A stretch of DNA of 64,000 nt from Albula goreensis (lineage: Eukaryota > Chordata > Actinopteri > Albuliformes > Albulidae), in the NCBI GenBank assembly GCA_022829145.1, contig CM040750.1, positions 5,642,255 through 5,706,254 on the forward strand, in the 5' to 3' direction. A model generated the notes under the pieces. That model did no database searches. It had not been told where the DNA came from and worked only from the letters and a program-made list of their open reading frames with translations. Below are positions 60,677 through 64,000 of the stretch, in pieces; within the stretch, counting starts at the first letter, position 1, and every line of letters begins with the position of its first letter. The position numbers and the translations under genes are program-made.

Positions 60677-63501
60677 CACTGGTCTTGGATTGGACATCAT
60701 TTTCAAGAATGAGGGTGTGATGTGAAATACCGCTGAAAAACACAACAGTGAGACCAGTGGGTCTTAGAGTGGTATAGATTTGTCACAGAGCATTTCAATG
60801 GAGCTCTCCCTACTCAGACTCGGACATGCCGGACCATGACCTGGAGCCCCCGCGCTTCGCCCAGCTGGCCCTGGAGCGTGTGCTGCAGGACTGGAACGCC
60901 CTCAAGTCCATGATTATATTTGGCTCGCAGGAGAACAAAGACCCGTGAGTCTCTAAAGATAGTCTACTCTGTCTCACTGGAGAGTGTTTTTTGTAGGTCA
61001 ATTAATGTAAATTTTCAATGGGAAGAAACTGTAGCCTTTTAGCATCTGTGTGCGTGTTTATGTATGGGGCTGCCTCCCTCTGTGGCAGTGCCCCCTGCTG
61101 GTACAGTTGGGTGTGGTACGCTCATTCTCACTCATCTGCCCATGTCCCAGGCTGAGCGCCAGCAGTCGGATCGGTCACCTCCTGCCGGAGGAGCAGGTCT
61201 ACCTCAACCAGCAGAGCGGCACCATCCGGTTGGACTGCTTCACCCACTGCCTGATCGTCAAATGTGCCCCCGACATCACTGTGAGACCCAGACCGTTTTC
61301 TGTCTTAGCTCAGAGCACTGTGGGAAAGGTCTCTGACTTTAATGGTTAGCTAGCACATCAACAATCTTTAAACCTTCCGTTTCTGATTGGCCAGTTCATA
61401 GACACCCTGCTGGGGACGCTGGTGAAGGAGCTGCAGAATAAGTACACCCCCGGCCGCGAGAGGAAGCTGTCAATGTCACCATGAGGTTCCTCCGCTCTGT
61501 GGCCCGCGTCTTTGTCATCCTCAGCGTGGAGATGGCCTCCTCCAAAAAGAAAAAGTACGTGCTCTAATGAGTGGTGAACCTCACCACCCCACAGAGCAAG
61601 CGTTATTTATGCCCAGCAAAGTAAATTCTGTAAGAGGAAAGAGAAACTCAGTCATTCTCCAAATCTAGCCTCAATATGCTATTTTATTTTGTAGGCTGGT
61701 TAACATACACAGCCAAAATAATAGGGAAGTTGACATGGTTAAACCTGAATTGCTGATATATATGGACTGTTGTGGTCTGAAGATGTATTGAATGATTGTG
61801 TACCCAAAGGTGCTGTGTGCCTGTTTGTGATTATGCAGATGTATTATAATTATATTGCTGGTTTTGTATTTTGTCTGGAATGGCAGTGGTTTATGTCCAT
61901 CTGTGTGTCTCTCAGTAACTTCATCCCCCAGCCTATCGGAAAGTGCCGGCGTGTGTTCCAGGCGTTGCTGCCATACGCTGTGGAGGAGCTGTGCAACGTG
62001 GCGGAGTCGCTGATTGTGCCCGTACGCATGGGTGTGGCCCGCCCCACTGCACCCTTCACGCTCGCCAGCACCAGCATCGACGCTGTGCAGGGCAGCGAGG
62101 AGCTCTTCTCCGTAGAGCCGCTGCCTCCCGGCCATCCCCAGACCAGTCCAACAGGTCAGCTTCACTGGAGTGTGTGTCCCGTCTCTACAACACTGAGAAC
62201 ACACTCGGCCCTGTGAAAGCTCACTCTGAACATTTCACCAGTGCATCCAATGAAAACAGAGCTAAGTAAGAGATCTGTGTCCGCTCATGTCGTGCATTGT
62301 AATATAGCACTTGAAACTTAAGTTACCAACCAGAACCTCCTGTTTAGCAGAGACAGAAAGGACACAGCTTTACATGTCTCTAGACAAATTTTTACTTTGG
62401 AAATGCCAGCTAATAGCTAGATTGGTAATGAACTAGGTAAAATAGCTATATTAGCAAAGGCTGATGTGGGCTAGTTCACTAGTACATAAGTTACACTTCA
62501 GGTCTTCCATTCTAAGCGAACTGCAAACCACCAATACAATGTATTTCAGTCACTGTACTGAAATACATTGTAATGGGCTTGCTTGCCATCTGTATCAACA
62601 AAAAGGGGCAGACATGGCTTTCCGGCTGGGTACATTGACTTTTAAATTTAATCTTTTATTGACTAAAATGGCGTCACACACATTTGCACATCCAATATGG
62701 CCAGTATGTGACTCATTGCCTGTCCTGCATCTGGCCACTATGAACAGAGAGTTTTTGCTTTGAATTGATATGATGATAAAGGTGTTATTGCTTGAAGCTG
62801 ATATTAACCAATAGGGAAATGTAATAATTGTGGAGCATTTCTAATGCAATTGGAGAATAATAAACAGAAAATTGTGGGGTATGGCATTGAATTAGCGCTT
62901 GGCTCATGGACTACTAAGATGTTTCATCACAGTAACTCTTCCTTTTCTCTGGCATTTGAAGCTTTAATCCAGTGGCAGTGACAGATCTGTGTGTCTGTGT
63001 TTATCTGTGTGATGCAGCTCCAGTGACAGATCTGCATGTCTGTGTTTGTCTGTGTGATTCAGCTCCAGTGACAGATCTGTGTGTCTGTGTTTATCTGTGT
63101 GATGCAGTTCCAGTGACAGATCTGCATGTCTGTGTTTGTCTGTGTGATTCAGCTCCAGTGACAGATCTGCATGTCTGTGTTTGTCTGTGTGATTCAGCTC
63201 CAGTGACAGATCTGTGTGTCTGTGTTTATCTGTGTGATGCAGTTCCAGTGACAGATCTGCATGTCTGTGTTTGTCTGTGTGATTCAGCTCCAGTGACAGA
63301 TCTGTGTGTCTGTGTTTGTCTGTGTGATTCAGCTCCAGTGACAGATCTGTGTGTCTGTGTTTGTCTGTGTGATGCAGCTCCAGTCAGTCCACATTCTCCT
63401 ACATCATGAGGAACCCCCCGTCCCGCCACAGTGGCCAGTCACAGCCTGTCCGCGGGAGAGACGAGGAGCAGGATGACATAGTGTCCGCCGACGTGGAGGA
63501 G
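26988..63501 (+). CDS. ubr5: UBR5 E3 ubiquitin ligase, N-terminal 35 exons (3' partial)
   Basis: UBR5 (EDD, Drosophila hyperplastic discs) is a very large nuclear HECT E3 ligase of the N-degron pathway that also builds branched or K48 chains. Coding starts at 26,988 ([20 protein letters not shown]), matching the vertebrate N-terminus as I recall it. Exon ends: 26988-27049, 34786-34830, 35978-36059, 36521-36597, 39630-39749, 40484-40763, 41336-41495, 42566-42715, 43965-44158, 46015-46131, 47549-47659, 48560-48714, 52574-52691, 53192-53376, 53672-53781, 54296-54408, 54911-55054, 55468-55579, 55739-55893, 56078-56274, 56579-56789, 57099-57225, 57803-57954, 58388-58483, 58618-58741, 58900-58997, 59471-59625, 59734-59825, 60215-60361, 60507-60625, 60818-60944, 61151-61280, 61395-61554, 61916-62154, 63378-63501. 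Phases agree at every junction. Exons 20, 33 and 34 each lack one base. About 1,597 codons; the HECT half lies beyond the window. Confidence 0.96.
27050..31300. other. ubr5 intron 1, first part
   Basis: I see no exon or known repeat. The ORFs are short. A GC-richer patch near 29,170-29,420 (GCCGGCGGCGGCTGG) could be regulatory, but nothing specific can be named. Confidence 0.5.
31323..31610 (-). pseudogene. hAT-family transposase C-terminal fragment
   Basis: The minus strand encodes [20 protein letters not shown], then [20 protein letters not shown]. This is the hallmark of the hAT C-terminal dimerisation domain: WW, then YL, P, S and SER followed by S and AG. It sits in ubr5 intron 1, antisense to ubr5. 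The upstream part (about 31,480-31,610) continues in another frame and is then cut by an ATA microsatellite. No N-terminal transposase or BED zinc finger is visible, so this is a dead fragment. Confidence 0.8.
31621..31672. repeat. (ATA)n microsatellite
   Basis: About 17 trinucleotide units in ubr5 intron 1. They create the long poly-Asn, poly-Ile and poly-Leu ORFs seen here on both strands, which are not genes. Confidence 0.95.
32470..33110 (+). pseudogene. L1-type LINE ORF2 C-terminal fragment
   Basis: Two overlapping plus-strand frames (32,483-32,773 and 32,730-33,101) carry the typical C-terminal region of L1-like fish retrotransposon polymerases. There is a [15 protein letters not shown]-type segment, a Cys/His segment ([20 protein letters not shown]), and a later [17 protein letters not shown]-type segment. 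A frameshift separates the two frames near 32,740. No RT core or endonuclease is present. It is a 5'-truncated, dead insertion in ubr5 intron 1. Confidence 0.65.
33111..34785. other. ubr5 intron 1, last part
   Basis: The first portion may be the LINE 3' UTR (GGGGCATGGGGGTGGGGGCT near 33,246). The rest has no recognisable feature apart from the polypyrimidine tract and acceptor of exon 2. Confidence 0.45.
34786..36597 (+). CDS. ubr5: ubr5 exons 2-4, start of the N-terminal beta-propeller-like region
   Basis: Exon 2 (34,786-34,830) encodes [14 protein letters not shown]. Exon 3 (35,978-36,059) encodes [20 protein letters not shown] and on to FLLE. Exon 4 (36,521-36,597) encodes [20 protein letters not shown]. 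This is the RCC1-like N-terminal segment of UBR5. The short exons are separated by introns of 0.5-1.1 kb in which I see no other gene. Confidence 0.93.
36598..39629. other. ubr5 intron 4
   Basis: Three kilobases without supportable genes, on either strand. Short ORFs such as 38,637-38,921 (minus) have no conserved features. Confidence 0.5.
39630..40763 (+). CDS. ubr5: ubr5 exons 5-6 with an expanded glycine tract
   Basis: Exon 5 (39,630-39,749) encodes [20 protein letters not shown] and on to GNTL. Exon 6 (40,484-40,763) encodes SRWSAGVN, then a tract of about 38 residues, almost all Gly with a few Ala and Ser (40,509-40,622, mostly GGA/GGC/GGT), then [20 protein letters not shown] and the start of the UBA region. 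In the mammalian protein, as I recall it, this position has only a short Gly/Ser run, so the tract is an expansion. It is disordered by composition; no function can be read from it. Confidence 0.93.
40509..40622 (+). repeat. Glycine-codon (GGN)n tract inside ubr5 exon 6
   Basis: 114 bp of mostly GGA, GGC and GGT codons, broken by AGC and GCA/GCC, in frame throughout. It is purine-rich on the plus strand and a likely site of length polymorphism. Confidence 0.9.
40966..41205. repeat. Teleost interspersed repeat (SINE-like) in ubr5 intron 6
   Basis: The segment begins near ATTTAGTTGATGCTTCTATCC and ends with GAACCAGCAGCC and CCACTAGGCTACAAGC. I recall this pattern as a very common fish repeat, with a tRNA-like part probably on the minus strand. 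A CA-rich run precedes it (40,770-40,930). The family name is not determined. Confidence 0.6.
41336..42715 (+). CDS. ubr5: ubr5 exons 7-8: UBA domain and acidic linker
   Basis: Exon 7 (41,336-41,495) encodes [20 protein letters not shown] through [20 protein letters not shown]. With the end of exon 6 this is the ubiquitin-associated domain that binds ubiquitin, followed by an acidic stretch. Exon 8 (42,566-42,715) encodes [20 protein letters not shown] and [20 protein letters not shown]. Both match the vertebrate protein almost residue for residue as I recall it. Confidence 0.95.
41496..43946. other. ubr5 introns 7 and 8
   Basis: Apart from exon 8 at 42,566-42,715, I see no additional exon, RNA gene or repeat that can be named. 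Confidence 0.5.
43947..44158 (+). CDS. ubr5: ubr5 exon 9 with tandem acceptors (optional VLLLPL insert)
   Basis: The short form starts at 43,965 ([20 protein letters not shown] and on to LQWWPDK). Eighteen bases upstream a second acceptor, CCAG at 43,943-43,946, would add VLLLPL in frame. That is the six-residue insert found in some vertebrate UBR5 isoforms as I recall. The 18 bases double as the pyrimidine tract of the downstream acceptor. Confidence 0.9.
44183..44232. repeat. (TG)n microsatellite in intron 9
   Basis: About 25 perfect TG units beginning 24 bases after the exon 9 donor, with further interrupted TG sequence to about 44,300. Confidence 0.95.
45433..45731. repeat. 34-bp minisatellite in intron 9
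   Basis: About nine units with consensus near CACTGCAGTGACAGTATAGA plus GTAGCAGTTTAG. Each copy contains CTGCAG followed by TGACAG or a variant. It is not at an exon edge and encodes nothing supportable. Confidence 0.9.
46015..48714 (+). CDS. ubr5: ubr5 exons 10-12, propeller-like region
   Basis: Exon 10 (46,015-46,131) encodes [20 protein letters not shown] and [18 protein letters not shown]. Exon 11 (47,549-47,659) encodes [20 protein letters not shown] and [12 protein letters not shown]. Exon 12 (48,560-48,714) encodes [20 protein letters not shown] and [18 protein letters not shown], ending in a split Trp-Gly junction (YWW|G). The donor of exon 10 is tandemly duplicated. Confidence 0.95.
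46106..46157 (+). repeat. Tandem duplication of the exon 10 donor (26-bp unit)
   Basis: The exon end CCCTACAGAAACGCACAG|GTAGGG is followed 26 bp later by CCCTACAGAAACACACAG|GTAGGG. A third, decayed version (GAGCCGGAAACCTGTAGAAA) lies just downstream. Use of the second donor would shift the frame, since 26 is not a multiple of three. Confidence 0.9.
48715..52573. other. ubr5 intron 12
   Basis: A 3.9-kb intron. The portion from about 50,880 to 51,850, including GGCCCTGGGGGACCCCATTG near 51,809, reads like old interspersed-repeat sequence, but I cannot assign a family. No exon or RNA gene is supportable. Confidence 0.4.
52574..53781 (+). CDS. ubr5: ubr5 exons 13-15
   Basis: Exon 13 (52,574-52,691) encodes [20 protein letters not shown] and on to NITVGTQ. 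Exon 14 (53,192-53,376) encodes [20 protein letters not shown] and [20 protein letters not shown]. Exon 15 (53,672-53,781) encodes [20 protein letters not shown] and [11 protein letters not shown]. The Lys-rich and Ser/Pro-rich linker leads into the nuclear-localisation motif completed by exon 16. Confidence 0.95.
54296..55579 (+). CDS. ubr5: ubr5 exons 16-18: basic motif and first small beta-barrel
   Basis: The exon 15-16 junction makes [20 protein letters not shown], a basic nuclear-localisation-type motif. Exon 16 (54,296-54,408) ends [16 protein letters not shown]. Exon 17 (54,911-55,054) gives [18 protein letters not shown] and on to [14 protein letters not shown]. Exon 18 (55,468-55,579) gives [20 protein letters not shown] and [11 protein letters not shown]. 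Together they correspond to the SH3-like beta-barrel part of UBR5. The exon 16 donor is duplicated in frame. Confidence 0.95.
54401..54442 (+). repeat. In-frame tandem duplication of the exon 16 donor (21-bp unit)
   Basis: TGGGAAAG|GTGGGTGTGGCCA is followed immediately by TAGGAAAG|GTGGGTGTGGCCA. Using the second donor, 21 bases downstream, would insert VGVAIGK in frame after PVGK. Confidence 0.92.
55060..55205. repeat. 40-bp minisatellite just after the exon 17 donor
   Basis: Three to four units containing CACGTCCAACGCAAAACC and CGCACACCTCTACAG begin a few bases after the exon 17 donor at 55,054. Each unit ends in CTACAG or CTGCAG. Confidence 0.88.
55739..56274 (+). CDS. ubr5: ubr5 exons 19-20; exon 20 has a one-base frame break
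   Basis: Exon 19 (55,739-55,893) encodes [20 protein letters not shown] and [16 protein letters not shown]. Exon 20 (56,078-56,274) begins [15 protein letters not shown], then lacks one base at about 56,122/56,123. The conserved sequence resumes in the next frame with [20 protein letters not shown] and ends [12 protein letters not shown]. Both halves and both splice sites are normal. Confidence 0.93.
56364..56555. repeat. 30-34-bp minisatellite upstream of exon 21
   Basis: About six units of GTCTCTCTCTCCCCTGTGAT plus TGGTCAGTGTGGAT and variants. Each has a pyrimidine run and then a CAG or CGG, so several are acceptor-like. The true acceptor (56,578) follows after a longer TC run. Confidence 0.85.
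56579..57954 (+). CDS. ubr5: ubr5 exons 21-23
   Basis: Exon 21 (56,579-56,789) encodes [20 protein letters not shown], then [20 protein letters not shown] and NKETKEEE. Exon 22 (57,099-57,225) encodes [20 protein letters not shown] and [18 protein letters not shown]. Exon 23 (57,803-57,954) encodes [20 protein letters not shown] and [20 protein letters not shown]. The helical and Ser-rich linker parts match vertebrate UBR5 as I recall it. Confidence 0.95.
58231..58405 (+). repeat. Acceptor-containing tandem repeat at exon 24 (37-39-bp unit)
   Basis: Four intronic units precede the exon. Each carries a copy of GGTAG or a variant followed by ATGGTGATATTGATATCAG-like sequence. The real exon 24 starts GGTAG|ATGGTGATATCGATTTC (58,388). 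The repeat therefore copies the 3' splice site together with the first 15-18 exon bases. Confidence 0.92.
58388..58997 (+). CDS. ubr5: ubr5 exons 24-26
   Basis: Exon 24 (58,388-58,483) encodes [18 protein letters not shown] and GPSTSTIP. Exon 25 (58,618-58,741) encodes [20 protein letters not shown] through [16 protein letters not shown]. Exon 26 (58,900-58,997) encodes [20 protein letters not shown] and LEAAQKIAK. This ankyrin-like helical part directly precedes the UBR box. Confidence 0.95.
59340..59475 (+). repeat. Acceptor-containing tandem repeat at exon 27 (30-bp unit)
   Basis: Four to five units end in GTGTGCTGAAG or a variant and continue GTGCTCATTAGACTGTGCT. The true acceptor is the last copy, TGTGCTGAAG|GTGACC (59,471), so both the AG and the first exon bases GTG are repeated. 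Confidence 0.9.
59471..60361 (+). CDS. ubr5: ubr5 exons 27-29: UBR zinc box (N-degron recognition)
   Basis: Exon 27 (59,471-59,625) encodes [20 protein letters not shown] and [10 protein letters not shown]. Exon 28 (59,734-59,825) encodes [20 protein letters not shown] and [11 protein letters not shown]. Exon 29 (60,215-60,361) encodes [20 protein letters not shown] and [17 protein letters not shown]. All Cys and His residues of the UBR-type zinc finger, which binds basic N-terminal residues of N-degrons, appear present. Exon 29 ends AACAGCAG before GC rather than GT, implying a GC-AG intron. Confidence 0.95.
60507..61280 (+). CDS. ubr5: ubr5 exons 30-32
   Basis: Exon 30 (60,507-60,625) encodes [20 protein letters not shown] and on to [13 protein letters not shown]; its donor is the first GT of a long (GT)n run. 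Exon 31 (60,818-60,944) encodes [20 protein letters not shown] and [13 protein letters not shown]. Exon 32 (61,151-61,280) encodes [20 protein letters not shown] and [20 protein letters not shown]. All three match the vertebrate helical-scaffold region as I recall it. Confidence 0.95.
60626..60673. repeat. (GT)n microsatellite forming the exon 30 donor
   Basis: About 24 perfect GT units begin at the first intron base after GCTGAAG. The 5' splice site therefore has the weak context GTGTGT and is repeated at every unit. Confidence 0.95.
61395..62154 (+). CDS. ubr5: ubr5 exons 33-34, each with a one-base frame break
   Basis: Exon 33 (61,395-61,554) encodes [19 protein letters not shown], then lacks one base near 61,457; conserved sequence resumes as [20 protein letters not shown] and SSKKK. 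Exon 34 (61,916-62,154) encodes [40 protein letters not shown] and [20 protein letters not shown]. It then lacks one base in a C run near 62,126-62,129, after which SRPSPDQSN appears in another frame. Splice sites are normal and the correct phase at both ends requires the missing bases. Confidence 0.92.
62155..62969. other. ubr5 intron 34, part before the minisatellite
   Basis: No gene or named repeat. A short palindrome-like segment near 62,536-62,574 pairs ACAATGTATTTCAGT with ACTGAAATACATTGT, giving a 15-bp perfect inverted repeat with a short loop. Confidence 0.5.
62970..63384 (+). repeat. 45-bp minisatellite carrying the exon 35 acceptor, about nine copies
   Basis: Exactly 45-bp units (TGTCTGTGTTTGTCTGTGTG plus ATTCAGCTCCAGTGACAG and so on) repeat with CAG at 62,972, 63,017, 63,062, 63,107, 63,152, 63,197, 63,242, 63,287, 63,332 and 63,377. 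The last CAG is the true acceptor. All but the first are followed by CTCCAGT, the first seven bases of the exon. Confidence 0.95.
63378..63501 (+). CDS. ubr5: ubr5 exon 35 (last exon in the window)
   Basis: Encodes [20 protein letters not shown] and [20 protein letters not shown], matching the conserved Ser-rich and acidic linker before the C-terminal half of UBR5. It ends GAGGAG before GTAGTG in phase 0. The remaining exons, which should encode the MLLE and HECT domains, lie beyond the right edge. Confidence 0.95.
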
Positions 63502-64000
63502 GTAGTGACCAGCTTTTTTAAAAACAGCTAAATCACTTTCAAAAGATGTCCAGAGAACATAAATGAAAAACATCCCATTCGCGCCAGAAATAATCACTTC
63601 AAAAGCAATCCAATGGTGCTCACACCAGAGATCATTGCCAAAACACAGTCTTAATAGTATTCACACCATGGATCACCACAAAAAAACAGCATTCAGCAGA
63701 GATCACCACAAACAAAAACATCTAATCGCATTGACAGCAGAGATAATTGCATCTAGAGTTCATGGCTCATTGTCCTCTTGTGGAAGCAGCTATGTGCCAT
63801 GTGTGCTCAGCCTCTGTACTACAGACTGTGTGTCAGCTGTGCTGTGTCTCCAACTGTGCACTAATGATGTTCTGTGTGTAAAGACTGTGTGCGTTAGCCA
63901 TGCTATGTCTCTTGGCTGTATACATTAACTGTGCTGTGTCTCCCCAGACTGTGTGTTAACATTGCTTAGTGTCCTGGCTGTGCTAAGCTGTGCTGTGTCT
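63502..64000. other. Start of ubr5 intron 35
   Basis: Intron sequence to the window edge. It contains loosely repeated phrases (AGAGATCACCACAAA, and TGTGCTGTGTCTCC near the end) that suggest another degenerate tandem array, but no exon. Confidence 0.5.

Noticed and set aside
62970-63384. Regularly spaced repeats that could be mistaken for a CRISPR array
   Set aside because: The units are contiguous 45-bp tandem copies without unique spacers, in a vertebrate gene intron.
62972-63429. 145-codon plus-strand ORF of [13 protein letters not shown] repeats and a matching minus-strand ORF
   Set aside because: It is the 45-bp minisatellite. The period is a multiple of three, so frames stay open by default. 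It is intronic to ubr5.
26988-63501. ubr5 as a processed or unitary pseudogene because of three frame breaks
   Set aside because: All introns, splice phases and zinc-box residues are intact and no in-frame stop is seen outside the three single-base gaps. Sequencing or assembly error is more likely.

Overview
The window is vertebrate nuclear DNA, almost certainly from a teleost fish. Genes are split by GT-AG introns. Fish-type interspersed repeats and long microsatellites are common. From about 26.8 kb to the right edge, 35 consecutive plus-strand exons encode the N-terminal part of UBR5 (EDD/HYD), the HECT-class E3 ubiquitin ligase. I read about 1,597 codons: the N-terminal segment, a glycine tract, the UBA domain, the basic nuclear-localisation-type motif, small beta-barrel segments and the complete UBR zinc box. 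The C-terminal half (MLLE and HECT) lies beyond the window.

Layout. 1-6 kb: intergenic DNA with SINE-like repeats. 6.08-21.62 kb: bounded by two ends of one fish repeat family. Its asymmetric terminal inverted repeats and subterminal hairpin resemble Helentron/Helitron2 elements. Between them lie (a) a decayed Ty3/gypsy LTR retrotransposon on the minus strand, 8,580-13,190, with LTRs, a perfect 5-bp target duplication, PBS and PPT; (b) an unrecognised plus-strand multi-exon coiled-coil gene or gene fragment, 14.0-16.6 kb; and (c) a minus-strand transcription-unit candidate, 20.8-16.5 kb, with a duplicated leader exon and one coding exon. 21.7-26.7 kb: intergenic, with a 39-bp minisatellite. 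26.7-26.9 kb: ubr5 promoter with CCAAT boxes, a YY1-type motif and a 5-codon upstream ORF. 27-64 kb: ubr5, with a hAT transposase fragment and an L1-type LINE fragment in intron 1.

The most unusual signal is in ubr5. At least five exon-intron junctions are straddled by tandem repeats that copy the splice site itself: donors at 46,131 and 54,408, and acceptors at 58,388, 59,471 and 63,378. Another donor (60,625) is formed by a (GT)n microsatellite. The VLLLPL micro-insert known in UBR5 is encoded by a tandem acceptor at 43,947/43,965. Three coding exons (20, 33, 34) each lack one base relative to the conserved frame, which more likely reflects assembly error than gene death because everything around them is intact.

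All calls come from reading the sequence by eye. Family assignments rest on recalled motifs and were not searched against a database.
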